64,000 nt of DNA from Tubiluchus corallicola. Lineage: Eukaryota > Priapulida > Priapulimorpha > Priapulimorphida > Tubiluchidae. The stretch lies in assembly GCA_030141605.1 (NCBI GenBank), contig JAQGDQ010000095.1, forward strand, positions 62,001 to 126,000. The letters run 5' to 3'. Below, piece by piece: positions 12,069 through 26,519 of this stretch (positions are counted from its first letter, which is position 1; each line of letters starts with the position of its first letter). The notes beneath the pieces are model-generated. The model saw only the letters and a program-made list of their open reading frames with translations, had not been told where the DNA came from and made no database searches. A program made the position numbers and the translations under genes.

Positions 12069-14897
12069 GTGTGGATTTCTGTAGCTCCTCTGACCAAATT
12101 GATTCTTTGCTCATTTTTCAAAACTGTGCATACGAGCGTGCCAAATTTCATAACGACTAAATAACTGGGTAAATGTACACATTACATTTATTTATAGATT
12201 TAAAGTCATATAATGAGCGTACATTACAGCGAATAATTTTAGAATTGCAGCAATTACTTCGTGCTGCCGATTAATTAATTTTAATATAGGCTTATAACTT
12301 AATTAACTTAATCGTGTGAATAATTACAGCGAGCTGTGAGCTTATTGTTATCTGGTGATGTGTTTTTAGTCACGAACACACTCGATCAGAAATCAGTGTA
12401 CATTTTGGACATTCCATCAGCCAGCATATTTTCACCCAGATTAAAAGAAGTTTGTTTTTACACCAGCCGTCCCACACGTGGATGCTATATAGGATCAACT
12501 CTTTTTCCTGCTGACCGACCATTGCTCCCAACGAGAGTCGGGGAAGGGGGTATTCTAAACTCAAAAAGAAGCTCTTCCGTTTCAAAGACTTTGTTCTGTT
12601 TACAACCGGGTTTCGCCTAAGCTCACGTGCTGTTTTTCTTTTCTTCCTGTATTTGTATGCACCGTTTTTCTTAATGTTCCATTAAAATTGAAATTGGGTA
12701 TTGGATTTAATTTGAAACGATATAAAGAAATTCGAGCGAAAAAATGTACGTTTTTTGTTATTGTCACTTCAGACAAGCCATCTGGTATTCGAGCCGTACA
12801 TTTGTTTTTAGTGGTACAAGACTAATTTTTAATCTCCTTTGGGACAGAAGTGCACCAAAAATTTTTTTAGAACGAGGCAGTTACTTCATGAGCATCATTT
12901 GTCTGTGCCCTTCTACATTATAAGTTTACATTTTCGCATAGATATTTATTATAGCTTATAATATTTTCTTGTAGAATTGTGAATTGTCTTTTCATTGAAC
13001 TTAGATTTCTTATTGTCCGTTATCATTATCCTTTAATTTTGTTTTCTGTGTGCTTTTGTGTATGGCATGCGTCCAGTTTTTAAAAAGTGAAAACATCCAT
13101 CCTTTCAACCTATGTTTGAGGGTCAGTAATTGATATTTTTTTAATTGAAGCCAGTGAGCCCCTTTATTAAGACTACACGGAGTTGAAGGACCGTGAAACA
13201 GCACAGACTGTGATCATCTGATCTTCAACTGACGCCAAAATAGCCAACGCAGTAACTTAACTCTTTGGCATTAGTCTGTTGATACAACCGGAAAAAACTG
13301 GCGCGCCAAGTCACGCTGTGGGGATAGAGTTAAAGTTTACGACCGAGTTCCTTCCTCTTCAGGATTGACCCTCATAATATGGCGACATCTAGTGCCATAA
13401 ACAGCGTTTAGTTGGAATTCTACAAATACGTTCGCGTGGTGCATAAACGCAATCAGTGATGAACAGATGTACATTGACTGTCTGACGCTAATAACTATAG
13501 CTGTGGACTGAAAATATTTAATCTTGATTGAAAAGTTTCAGAACAAGAAGCCACTGGTTGTTCTCGCACTTTAATTTTTTGGCTTTAATTATTTTGTTCT
13601 TTTTTGGCCACTGTCTGTTGTGTTAATGAGCTCCGATGGCTCATTTTATGGCATTACCTATAGCACAGAAGTCGCGGTGACTGTGACAGTGACAACCATG
13701 AATTAAGGCAGCAAAGCAACAACTTTTGGCCGTAGAATGTCAATGTAAACCCAAAATTTGTTGAAGGACATTATTATAGTTTTGACTATGTGAGGGCAAA
13801 CATAGACGACCAACCCTTTCGGTTCGAAACGGCTTAACTAATTGAGCTTGTATAATATATTTATGTATGCATGCTTGTCATTTTACAATACCTTCTATTG
13901 TCTTGAACAAAAGATTTCTAAATTTAAGAGCTAAACATTTCTTCAACCCCTAGGTGTGAAAGCTAATACATTGATATATTTTGTCGCTGACAAAAACAAA
14001 TGCATGCCTAGTAACATTTAATTTGAAACTTCAACGTCCTCTTTAAGCTTGCATTTTACTGGGCTGTTTTGTAAAATCACTTCCCGATGACCGAGCGGCT
14101 CTATTGGCTGCTCGCGTGGATATATTTAACTCTTTTGCCACCACCAGATGTTTCAACATCCAGTTTTTTTGCAAGAAGCTATAAATGAATACTGAGCTGC
14201 AGCGGCCATATCCACTAACATTCCTGTCTCCTGACCGAGAGCAAGGAGTTTTGCCTGGTGCTACGAATTATACGTTTCTCTCACACAATACCACTTGTAA
14301 TATCCTCTGTAACATTACCTTAGACTAGGAGTGCGGTTACGTCTTCTTCACCTTAGCGAGGTACTAGGTTCCGTAATTGGTGGTTTTCTTCAGCAGGGTT
14401 TGACTGCATGGGTGCCGTTTTCCAATGGATTAATGCAAAAGGTACTATTGAAGCTGAATCACACGTTAGCAAAGCTCTGACGTTATTAATTACTAGGAGT
14501 ATTTACAAATATAGAAATACCTACAATGCAGTATTGAACGTACATACACGTATAAAGACGTCGTGATAAGCTTGATTTTGTGGCATGCGAAGCTTTCATT
14601 TCAAGTGTATAGCAGCAGGTGATACGAATATTTTTTAAGTTTTGTTTCACAGTGTTCGAACTTATTGAAGAAATAAGGTTCACCATAGTTTCATGTTTCA
14701 CTAAACTGACTTGAGCGAATTAAGTTATGAAATTTATTCCATGGATGCTATAGTAATGCACCTATTTTTGTTGCAAAAAATTAAGTTTTTTTCTAAATTC
14801 GATGGCAACATTTTATTACGTTCATTTTTTGCATTAAATTAAAGACCAACAAACTGACCTAAGAACTTCTGCTGTTAAATAATTCGCGTGAAACGTT
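12069..14897. other. Non-coding stretch, nothing recognised
   Basis: No supported coding exon or element. A GGCGCGCC palindrome and scattered CpG-rich bits near 13.3 kb are not enough to call a promoter. Confidence 0.4.
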
Positions 14898-14961
14898 GTT
14901 TCTCTTTGCTGTCTTGTATGTAAAGCTATGTTTCTCTTTGCTGTCTTGTATGTAAAGCTAT
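14898..14961. repeat. Perfect 32-bp tandem duplication
   Basis: Two adjacent identical 32-base units starting gtttctctttgctgtcttg, at 14898-14929 and 14930-14961. The perfect identity implies a recent duplication. Confidence 0.95.
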
Positions 14962-16366
14962 GCAAAGAACACAGACGATCCTGTGTTTAATTTATTGAAA
15001 CACAGAAGCTTGGCAATCATTTGCCTCATGATAGAGACGAAAAATTGTTTTGCAGTTTTTTGTCGCTTCCGTGTAGTTATATAAATCGCTTATACTATGC
15101 CACCCCCTTAATAGAGATTAATTTTGACTAATAATCTTAATAAACCTCCAATACCTCATAAAACGTGCGGTGTAATCGTTAAAATGGTTATCCATCATGT
15201 TGATGATTTCATTTCGAGCTTTTCTTTCGTTTTTTTTTCAGTTTTATTTGCGCTATAAAGACAATTATTAGTTACCTTGCTAGCAGATGAACTTGGTTTT
15301 CCCCTTTTTAGAAGAACTTTAATTCTATAAAGAGATAAATTCGTTCGTTTGAAAAATTCAACGTTTTCTGTGATGCAATAGTTAGAGTAATCGGTGGAAA
15401 TTTGGGTTCTAATACCAGCCGACAAAAATCCATGTTTAATTATTTATTTTATTTGCTCGTGACAGTGTAGCAGAAAATTTTAATTCATTTACACAGTCTA
15501 ATTCGATATTTCAAGTTTACAGGCCCGTGGAACAAGCGAGTTATTAACTTATTATTGTGTGGCAGCTTCTTAAAGGCACGTTACATATGGAGCTTTGCAG
15601 TGAATTCTTACAAAGTTGCAGCGTCTAAATGGACGTTTTCTTATTGATATCTTTCCTAAGCCATTATATTAAAGCGTTTGTTCGCCGCTTCATTTTCTGC
15701 ACGTGACATGTTTGCACCTTTTCGAAATTACCAGCGTCAGCGTACCTGACGCAACACTAGGGCTAAATTGATCTTTGCACACATCAATAAGTTGTTTTAC
15801 CTTCGAAACCGTATCAGCGAAAAGCGCGCCAGACTCTAATCGATGAATAAACCTAGGAGATGATAAAGAAGGTGTGATGGGAGTGATATTTTACAAATTT
15901 CCATTCAGTCACAATCGGGAGCTCTACAGCGTGCACCGCTGCATGGTATCTTCCTGTTTGGCGTGCAAGTGACAAAAGATTATCAGTTTCATATGTGTAT
16001 TTTCAATTCCGATGGAAGATTTAGCGGGAATTTCTTATAATAGTATAATTGATGGCCTATGGTGCAGGAGACAGTTTGGACGGACTTGACCACAGTTTGA
16101 TTGTTCTTTGATAAGTTGGAGTTTTTGTCACATTTTTGGTTGGTTACCTTCTATCCATGTTAACCCAGCCACCCACTGTGATTACAGCGTCTTTCCCACA
16201 CAATGACAACAATCTGATAGTCATTAATCCTTGATTAATAAATTGTCTTCGAATTCTCTGAATTTGTTTTGGCAATGAAGTTGTTAATTGGTAACTGGTA
16301 AATTGAATGTGAACAATTTTTATTTTCTGTTGGTAGTTTATTTTGTCGTTATGCACGGTACAGTTT
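14962..16366. other. Non-coding stretch, nothing recognised
   Basis: No supported exon, RNA gene or repeat. Confidence 0.4.
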
Positions 16367-16923
16367 TTGGTCGAGGGACTCGACCCAAATCACTACTATT
16401 TGGATGTTGCTCTTGTTGTTCTTATTCTTATTATTCTTGTTGGCGGATGACTTTTGGGATTACTAGAACGAATTTTACATTGACTGACTTAGTTCGGTTT
16501 TCGATCTGCCAATTTTAATTCAAGATGGTGTTGATGACATCATTTTCAAAAAAGCTCAAGTCTCCGCCAATTCTCAACAGATATATTAGAATATACTCCG
16601 CATCGAGTGACGTATTTTTGATACGCAATTTCGAATTCAAGATGGCGGCAATAACGTCGTGTTTAAAAAAGGCTACTCCTCCACCAATTTGCAATGGATC
16701 GCCGTGAAGCTTTATAGTATCACACTAGAATGAATTGGGCACTGATTCACAGAAACGAAATTTCGATTTACCATCAAAATTCAAAATGGCAACATTGATG
16801 TCGTTTTCCAAAAAAACCTAAAAATCTAAACCTGTGAACGAATATGCTAGAACAAATTTCGCATCTATCGGCAGAGCAAGATTTTTTATCCACAATCTTG
16901 AGTTCAGTGAGTCCCTCGACCAA
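16367..16923. mobile_element. MITE-like element with 15-bp TIRs and internal tandem units
   Basis: The left end ttggtcgagggactc (16367-16381) is the exact reverse complement of the right end (16909-16923). The left end also contains a perfect 7-bp hairpin (ggtcgag/ctcgacc). The interior is built from diverged tandem units starting near 16517, 16634 and 16778 with 'aattcaaRatggy', plus a partial unit before 16517, at spacings of about 117-144 bases. There is no transposase frame, so it would be non-autonomous. A target-site duplication is not clear, so the superfamily is unassigned. Confidence 0.7.
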
Positions 16924-17195
16924 TAGCTCAAATCGAACTTGACTTGTACAGTATACATTTTTGTCTCTCTGTAATAGTTAGCAATGGCATATTTCGTATC
17001 CCAAGGTTTCTAGGTTCCATAATTCTTATAAAGACTTTTTCGTACAGCGTAACTGGACAGGCCATTATCCCCGCTCAGCCTTTTCAAGTTAGGAGTTGAC
17101 CAAAAAATTCTGAGCGCATAAAGCCTGTCTTCTATGCTACAAATTAAAATATATTGTGGAAACATTATAAGCGTAATAAACGTTTGTATTTATGA

Positions 17196-17666
17196 ATATA
17201 GGTAAAATGGTACAGGATAAAATGGCACACGAAAAATGGCCCAAATGGAAAAGTAGGTTTAAATGGCACGGGTAAGATGGCACAGGAAAAATGGTACACT
17301 TAGTAATATATGTGCTTAGTGTTAGGGTTACAGTGCGGTATAATTATTTTAGTTATTCTTACCTCTGCCAAGGAAGTTATGCTTCAACACAGTTTATTTG
17401 CTTGTAGGTCTGTTTTGGTTTGTTTTTTGTCTGTAATGGCAGTAAGCCTATTACACAAAAACTATCTAACAGATTTCCAAGAAACTTTGTGAAAAAAGAT
17501 GGGTATAGAGGACCAAAATGGGAATCTTTCTGCCGGCCCTTTTAGTAAAACTTGACCGAACACCACGTACAAAAAACGTTCGTGAAGTGCCATTTTTTTC
17601 CTGTGCCTTTTTTAACCGCCATTTTTCCTGTGTCATTTTTACCTGTGCCATTTTTACCGCGCACCA
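17196..17666. mobile_element. Long-TIR MITE-like element (9-bp TSD)
   Basis: The flanking direct repeat tatttatga occurs at 17187-17195 and 17667-17675. Inside, both ends carry arrays of the short motif ggtaaaatggcacagg in opposite orientation: the left as aaaatggcacac, the right as tttttacctgtgccat. They form diverged terminal inverted repeats of roughly 100 bases. A 9-bp TSD with long, internally repetitive TIRs is typical of Mutator-like non-autonomous elements, but that assignment is inferred. Open frames across it are fragments without transposase similarity. Confidence 0.65.
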
Positions 17667-17675
17667 TATTTATGA

Positions 17676-20600
17676 TTCTCGCCAATATAGGGAAAGCTGT
17701 AATTCAGTTAGATCTACGTAAAAAAGATCTCAAACTTCATCACTATAAACACCCCGAAGGGCCTTGTGTTCCTCCTGGGTTGCATGAGCCTTCCGCCCAG
17801 TAAATGCCTGCTGCATAAAGTACTAAATATAGACTGAGCACGCTGTAATGCAGACTACATTACCAACTAGATTAATTATAAATTAGTATAATACTCGATA
17901 TAACAATACAAAACACGATTTTCGTTTAGCGGCTTAAACAGTTTTCTGAATGATCATGGCTGAGTGTCACTGTTCATCTTTTCCAATCTTTGTCCTGGCG
18001 TGGAAGGATGAACTAGAGTAGTTCAGGAATCAGTCGACTGAGGTTTTTTCTAGCTGGCTTGCAGGCTATGAACCAGTCTGAATCAGTTTTATTGTCTGAT
18101 TCTGTTTTCATTGAAATCACAATCGCAGCAAGGATATATTCACACTACTGTGAATTATAAGTGGTCATTTACTGAGGTCTGCCATGCAAAGCGTGGAGAA
18201 ACGGTAAGTTAATAACTTCAGCTCTAATCATTTTAATGACTCAGAAATTTTATTTCGCGGCTGAGTTACTATGAAATAAAATCTTATCGCGTATAATGTT
18301 ATAATTGTGTAGTTCAGCCATTATGACATTTTATTTGTGTACGTTAGCGGCCATTATGATGTAATCGGTCATTTCCGGCGACATGCGTGGTCATTGCTTT
18401 TCTCTCACGCACGCTGTTCCGTAGATGCGTACGTGCGTGCGCATTCAACAGAGTGCTACTTGAGCTATCATGGAAAATTTTCTCGTCCTTCATTTAAAAT
18501 ATCTTCTGTGCGCACTGCTTGAGAAATTGGCTCCGATTCCGATAGGCAGATTTAGTCACATTTCAGCTGGTCACATGCACCCAATGCTGACAGTCTTTTT
18601 ACGCTCTGCACTTGTTGTCAGACATTAATTAATCAGAAAATACCTGTCGCTTTTGGGTCTGCTGACCTTTTTTTGATTTAAAGCTTTCTGCCTTCTGTTA
18701 AACTTATTTGGCATATCGCTACAATAGTCTGCAATTTTCTTGGTGCAACCTTCTTCTGAGATCGTCAATTAGTCAATAGAATAAGCTGGACCAATATATT
18801 GCCACTGAACGCCAATTTAATTTTGCTTTTATATCTATTTTCCAATGAAACCTTTCAGTGGCTTTTGATCTCCACTTATACTTCATTGTAACCTTGCAAG
18901 CTTACTAACCCTTGATTTCCTGATGTTTACTTGCTGTATGTGCTTCTCACTCGAATCTTGGTCTTGCGTTTTTCTGTGTGAATGAATTTGACCCCTTTAG
19001 CCTAATGTCACTCAACAGTTTTTGCATAATATATATTAGCATCCCTGCTAAATTGTACAATTGAACTAAGCTTAAGACCGAAGGTAATAGACGAGTAGTG
19101 ACAGTGTGTGTGATTCGCGACTGGTAAGTAGCGATATAGGTCTGTTTAGTAAATTGATTAAAGACCACGTTCCCTTAAGCAGTTGATACGTTAAACGTAA
19201 TACTGCCTGTGCCCCTATATAAAAGTATAAGTACGTAATGTGTTGACCAAGTAGAAGGAAGTGACCAGAAAAGTGTCATACCATAGGTTAAGTTGATACA
19301 GGAAGTATTATAGACGTAGAGGAAACAGATACCATAACAGAATTCTGACAATCAAAACTTCACCGCAGTTATGTGTACGACTTTGCAATGGTTGTGATTA
19401 TGATGTATCTCAATGACGATTTTTCTATGCTTCTTCGTGGGCAAATTAATACAAATTACTCCTAACCTCCTGTTCGTAGCAGTATCATTTACAAAGAAAT
19501 ATTAAGGCCAGTCTCGCATCTGTATACATTACAAAGTTTCGCAAATTACAAAGTTAGGTTTCTACATTAACATTTCAGTCTTTGAATCTTGATAAAGCTG
19601 TCCTGATTTGGCTCATTGTTTATCACGGAGATTATCTCAGGCATGTGACAATCATAGCATTATGTATGTAATGTAAATGACTTCAATGACAGAGGTTGAT
19701 TATAAATGTGAATCTTAATGAGCTGTTTCCATAGCAACATGCACTCAGCATGTGTTTTATTACACAGGTTGGCTTCATAAGATTTCTTGGCACGTAAATT
19801 TTTTACTAGAAATTGATGAAACTTGATAACTGCATGAGTTACTTCAATAATTGGCATTGTAGAGTAAAGCAGGAAGGCGCATTTGCAATATTGCATTATA
19901 TGTACCAGTTTTTGTACATACAGTGTACAAAATCATCAAAGATAAAAATTTGCTTTTTCATTTTTTTGTAGTTGTAACTTACTTATGTCCTTTTTACGTA
20001 TACCAGAGGGAAGCATTACTTTTGTCGTTTTTGTCGCTACTCACTCACTACTATACTGTAAGGTTTGCTATTTAACTGTACATGAAAGCGTTTATGTTAC
20101 AATGCAGTTGGCAATTGAAATTCCATAACAACGTTAGCACTCATGTAAATAAACTTATTGTTTCACTGTATCTTAATTGTCAGTAAAAAGATCATTGTGT
20201 ATGTGTCTATCAGTTCCTTATGTTCATTAATCTTTTCGTGGTATGATGGTCGGTTGTTGGTATCAGTGCTTTACGTATAGTATGCAGGTTGTGTTTGGCT
20301 GTGTTTGTGGGATTTCGGTATAAGTACTATGCTATACGCAGCCTCTATGAGATTACTATGATATGGGCTTGCAACCACAGATCTGTGTCATGCTTAGTTT
20401 GGCCACCTGCATAAAAATTTCATTCCTGTGCAGCTATGATTTCTTTTTATTATGCGATTGTGCCAGCGCGTTCAAGAGCTCGCTAAGTGTAGTCAGAATC
20501 TTTTTGCCTTGCTTGATGTTGTTTTACGCCATCAAGAGCTGCATTACTAGCGGAAAATAGGATGCGGCTTCAGAGAAAATAACTAATGGCTTTTCATATG

Positions 20601-23600
20601 GCTCTATATGTGTTCAACAAAGGGTTAATGAAGTACCATCTAGATGACATTTAACCCGTTCCCCCGTGTCATGGACGACATTAAGCCATTCCCATTGGGT
20701 ATATTATGTAAACACAAAATCCTCGCGCACATTAATATTTATTCCACATTTTTGTCCAGGCTGCCCAAAACAGCCTTTAATGATGACATAAAGAGAGAGT
20801 TAGGTCGCGTTTGTGTGCATTGGCAAAACCATTACCGCACTGAGTCACACGCATCGGCTCAACGCTCGAGCAAAAAATTAATCTCATTGCTTTCTATTCT
20901 CTGTCTGGCATAAAATGTATGTGAGCAGAGAACATCATGACTTTGTTGCATGGTCATTCAAGGAAGACTCAGGTGTAATGGTGTGGCAATATCCAACATA
21001 TTTTGTAAATCGTAATATATTTATGTATTACTCTAATCGAGTCATTTCATATCACAGAGTTTTTTCATCAATACCTATGATAAAACATACAAACTTTTAA
21101 AGCTCAGCTCCTTCTAATTATTGACTTATTAATTTTTTAAAACAATGTGTGTGCCATTTGTTTGTTTTTTCGCCAGTGCCTGATTTAAGTTTTTACTTTT
21201 TAGCATGTTTGATCATTCATTCTTTAAAAATGAATGTTGCATGGAGCTAAAATTGGGCACTGTTTGAAAACTCAAATTTTGTCATCACAGATTACAATTT
21301 ACAGATTTTCAGAAGCCACAGCATAGAACCATAGACGATTGGTTTTATAGGCATGTGTTAACAGGCCATACTTAGTCCAATGCTACAATTGTAGTTGAGA
21401 ACCTGCACAAATGAACAAATTATGACTGCGTAGAAATGCTTTCAAAAGTAAATGACAAAAAGTGGCTTCCAGTCTAAGAGATATTTCACTGAAGTCATTA
21501 CAAAGTGCACTGTTTTGTCTACTTGTCCAATTTTCAGCTTTAAGTCAAAGCTTTCTTCTATTTTATAGACCTTCTATTATTACCATATTGGAGATCTGTA
21601 GTTCAGATTGAGCAAAAAATAAAATCTGCTAGTTTATTCTTTTAAACTGCATTAAATGTGTACATATCTAGAATAGGCTAAATATGTTTATTTTGCTTAG
21701 AAATGTTAACAAAGAACCTGAATTACATTATTGTTTATTCATACAACACATAGTTATGAACTACGCATACATAAATAAAAAACTTATATTTAGACTAAAC
21801 TGTCGCATATTATCATTTGCTGAATTTTATCGAGTTTAAGCTATGTATAGTGCAGGTTATAAATAAACTCATATTTTTTACTTGTGTAAGAAGCAGGAGG
21901 AAAATCACCTATAAATTTCTAAATTAACTGTGCTTCCGATGCTTCGTGGAATCATTCTGGTGCCTCCTACATGCTGTTCAGGTGCAGTTCACTCACAGGG
22001 CACATCTTTAGTTCCACACAACATTTTTTTTAAGATATGGTAGCTCAAACATGCCAAAAATGTAAATCAGGCACTCGCGAGTAAAATAAATGGCGTATAC
22101 ACCTTATTTTAAGAAATTAATGACTCAAGAAGTAGGAGGAGCTGGGCTTTAAAACTCTGCACGTGTTCATCACAGGTACTGTGTTATTTGGAAAAAAATT
22201 TCAAGCAAATCTGAAATAGTCAGCTGGAAAGTTTTTAAAAACCTAGGTGAGTTAACATGGAGTGACCTACTTTACAATTTGCAAAGTAAGATTACAAAAC
22301 AAATAAATACAAATTATTCTAAAACAAAATGAAAAGCCTTGTGGTAACATACATATGTTTCTCGATTTTTTACGTAGTTGGACAGTGCATATGTGTGAAC
22401 TAATTGTATCCAATAATCTTCTGTGTCTCAAATAAATTTCGTGTGCACTAGTAAAATTATATATTGTAAACGCGAAAGCACCGATACCTTGCACATTATA
22501 AATGTAGTTTGTTCGATTTTGTAGCTATTCTTTTTCTGTCAAATATAATTAATTAGAAACCGTACTAACTCACTTTAACACTCAGGCACATTTTCGATAA
22601 GAGCATTTGGGTTGTCAGTGGACTCAATCATGTTGTTGGGTTTTTCTGTCTTTTCGTACAATACCTACTTGGCAATTAATTACAATGAAATGTCATGTCG
22701 GAAGGTATTACGTCTTTAGGCTTGATGACCATGATCTGAGATAATCTGGGACGTGTTGTAACGTTCTCTGTAGGATCTTCTGCGGTCAACGAAAGCTAGG
22801 TCAGACTGTGCTAGTTAAATAATACTTTTTTTACGTTTTGCCTTTTTGAAATTATTATGACTCAGGCTCACGCACTTCTTTTAGTCTTATTCTCGTACTC
22901 TTGTCTTACATTTTCGAGACAATGGTACTGACCACATTTCTGTCAAAGTATAACTAAGATCCTAGCCGAACGACTCCATTATATGTACAACGTGCTGGTC
23001 AAAATTGACCTTAACGGTTCAGAAATTCTTTCAACTTCTTAAATTGCGAGCAAAACACCAAACTTTAAAAGTGACTTTGGTTGTGAATTTGCTGTGAAAT
23101 TACCCTAATATAATGACTTGTTGACCAAGAATTCAAGATATGCTTGTTCACAGGGTACATAACCCATACCGAATTTTGTCTATATTGAATTATCAATATC
23201 TTGTTTTGAACCTGCAGTGTTACAATCGTTTGTTGTTCAAATTAGAATAAACGAATAGTATAGCCACCATAGTATTATGTGGAAAAATGCAACTATTCAA
23301 CCTTCATAACTGGGCTTAAGTGTGCGTGAAAACATTGTGGAAAGTTTTGTAGAAAGTTTAAACAGTCCTTCTGATGCGCGAATAAACAATATGATAACAG
23401 TAATGAAGTCTGGTAAACAGTTGTTATCCTTTTTACATTTTCTTAATTTCTGTTCCGCATCGATTGCGCGTAACACCTGGAATGTCTTTTGGCACAATTA
23501 TGTCAATAGCATCTTATGTTTTCACGTAATTGCAATTGTTTTTTTTGCGTTGCCATAGCAACATGCAAGCAGAAAAGGCATATTACACACAAGTTACATA

Positions 23601-25840
23601 CATGTTCAGGTAATTAACTGGAAAACACAATTTGCCTTTATTTGGATATGGGTCCTGCTGGCAGCGCCTGCATGTGAACCTGTAACATAAAATAATAGCA
23701 CCGGTCCAAGCGTTGTATTTTGCTGGACTCCATGCTGCTTGCGGGTGTTGAGCCAGAAAAATTGCGTGCATGGCCTTTTGTGTTGTAGCGTCGTTATTAT
23801 CCAGAAGAGATCCTCAAACAGGATTTCATTAAACATTATTAATTTTTTTATATGTTATGTACATTTATGTGAAATTTAAAAAATTCTCTTCACCGAAACG
23901 CTGTTTTAATTGCATCGTTTTATTAGTGTTTTTTAAACCGAAAAAAGACGCTTGTCTTTTAATAGAACTATTTTTGAAAACCAATTAATCACAGGATTAC
24001 GTTGATTCCTTAAAAACAAAACAGTTTTCAACCATAGACCTCAGGATACAAGTCTAACTAACGTTTTAAGCACTAAACTGATGCTAATTCTTTATTAACG
24101 ATTTCTTAACGCTCTCTTAACGATTTCTGGTTCAAATCCAAATACACTTCCAGTTTTTTTACATTTCTGTTTCAAATAAGTAATAGTTGCGGATATAGTG
24201 AGTTTATTTGACCTTAATTTATAATATTGAAATAAAAATGTATTAATGACCTGCTTTTCCTTAACGTAATGCATGTATCTGTGTTTCCGGCAGTGACAGT
24301 TATTATAAGGAAGTATCGTGTACAACACTGGAGCACACAGAAGTAATTTTCTATCTGGCCAGGAAATGTCGATGAAGATTGTAGCGCGACCAGTGGATAA
24401 AGAGTTAACGCCTTTGTTTCCTGAGAAAATACAGCGTTATGAATCACCTGCTTTATACACTTATAATAACGATAATATTACGTTCGCTATTCAGTGGAGT
24501 TGCATGCTATACTGCAAAGTAAACTGTATGTAGTATGTACAGTTATAGTGTAGGACCACATGCATATATGCACACCTAGTTAGTCCTAAAATCAACTGTC
24601 AAAGTTCAACTAATAAAAATTTTCCAGAATTTAAATCTGTTAGTTTGGGTAAAATCAGCTTGGGTTATATGGATGGATGGTGGATTATATAAGTATGTAA
24701 TTAGTGGCCAAACAATCTGGGTATAGACAGCTAAGATAACTAACAGATTTCAGAAAAGTTGTAATCGCAGTGACCTCGAATGACCTACCAACGTGCGTGG
24801 GTATACAACTATACATGTCTGCAGCTTGTTAGCTTAGTTATCCGGTTTAGGGCAACCCAGATTCTTCAGCCACTGACCAGTAACTGTGGTCAAACGTGTG
24901 CATGCCATGTGTGGCTATGCGGAAATGTAAACTGCTCGGTTCTTCTCTTCATCTTGTCCTAGCTTATGGCTCTCAGCATTTCCAGTACACGAACTGAGAA
25001 ATTAATGGTCACTGGTACGTGGCCTTGCTGATTTTCTAAATGCTAATGCTAATTGGCTTTGAAGGAGGAAGTTGTCAAGCTATGAAGTTTGTAAGAAGAG
25101 CAAACATCAAAAGTCTTTGGACATTAGAAGATGCGTCATTAGCAAGCTGTAATTACACAAATTAGGTAGGCTAATTGATGGCTGGGGCGGTTTAGTTCCA
25201 AAAGGCTGTCATGGTATAGAGTTAGGCATGCAGATTAAGTCGCTCGTTTATTTTTCGAAAGGTGAGTAAACTGTAGTTAAAAAGTTAAAGACTACGCTGC
25301 TGACCGTCTGGCTAATTGCAATCATTTGTAAAACACTGTCACTTCCTGGACAGTTACTCTCCTTCATTGTCAAGCAAATCGCTGGGGGTTTGGATTGATG
25401 TGCAAAAAATGTGTAATAAAATTCGGATTCACGGCGGTGACTAGGAATTGTGAAATTTTGTGGTTACTGGCTTACTGGGGTCTAGGTTAATTCGTTATAC
25501 TGGCGATGTAAAAACTGTAAATGAGTGAGCAATTTTAATATTCCTTTTGTCGTCCTATAGGCTTTAACGCATCATTTCCAGGATGTGCCGTAAGTGTGTC
25601 CCTGCGCTTGAGTGAGCATAGATTTATCATCAGTAAAGAAATTTAAATTTTGTTAGAAATACTGTACTGAGAGGCAGATGACAGCCTTTCGTGCAACTGC
25701 TGACACTTGTATCCAGTTAACCATAAGCCACAGTTGCTTGCTCCAGCAAATTTTACGCGTATCAATTGTTATAACTGTTACTAATAATAATCTATAAATA
25801 AGAAAAAAAATAGAATTTGGTGAACTTAGTAATTGTTTCA
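17676..25840. other. Long non-coding stretch, nothing recognised
   Basis: AT-rich sequence with many short open frames but no domain and no convincing exon. A minor feature is a perfect 10-bp inverted repeat attttatttc/gaaataaaat at 18247-18256 and 18273-18282. Confidence 0.4.
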
Positions 25841-26519
25841 TTCGTTTGTTTGTTGCTTATTCACGCATTCGTTCGTTCTGTAACGCATTCCTTCGTTTAT
25901 CCACCATTTGTTTGTTTGCTTATTTGTTTCTTTAGCCATTCATACATTCATTAATCATGCTAAATCTGTTATAAACCTTTGAACTTGAATAATTACGTTT
26001 TACGTATGACAATGAGTATTGGTATATAGATATGTAATCTGTGACTGGAACGTTTGCTTATTAGTGATAATGATGATGATAGTGATCAAAGTGTGGTCTG
26101 TTGGAGTTAACGTGGGCTCCCCATTTCTATGCACTGCTGTTATTTAAGCTATATACAGGAGCACTAGTCATCGTGATTTTCACTAATGCAGGTAAATAGG
26201 CACTAGGGCAGATATTGTCAGCAGCAAAGCGGATTTTCTAAAGCAAATCAATATCAAGGAAGATTTTCATCAGCGTCCGACAAAAATGCTTCATTACATA
26301 ATCAGTGTGGTTAGCCTAGCTCGTACTCGATCTCGATTAATTGACCGGGCCAGGGATGCAGCCAGCAGTGTTAATTTACAGCGATGAGTCATACGCTGTG
26401 GTGGTAGGGTTTCACTCATTGTGGCCACAGCTGAAATGCTTTTTTATATAATTAACTGAAAAAACAGGAGTGCGAAGAGATTTGCCCGTCTTTTGCTTCA
26501 TCTGAAGCTCATCTGTCCG

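Noticed and set aside
13800-13860. ggttcgaaac motif as a tRNA T-arm
   Set aside because: No matching acceptor, D or anticodon arms could be folded around it; the same applies to ggttcaaatcc near 24.13 kb.
17552-17803. 83-codon open frame
   Set aside because: It starts in the motif-array TIR of the MITE-like element and has no transposase features.
18184-18203. Short start exon ATGCAAAGCGTGG.. before a GTAAGT
   Set aside because: A good donor but only six codons, a phase unlike BCL11 exon 1 and no similarity to the expected N-terminus.
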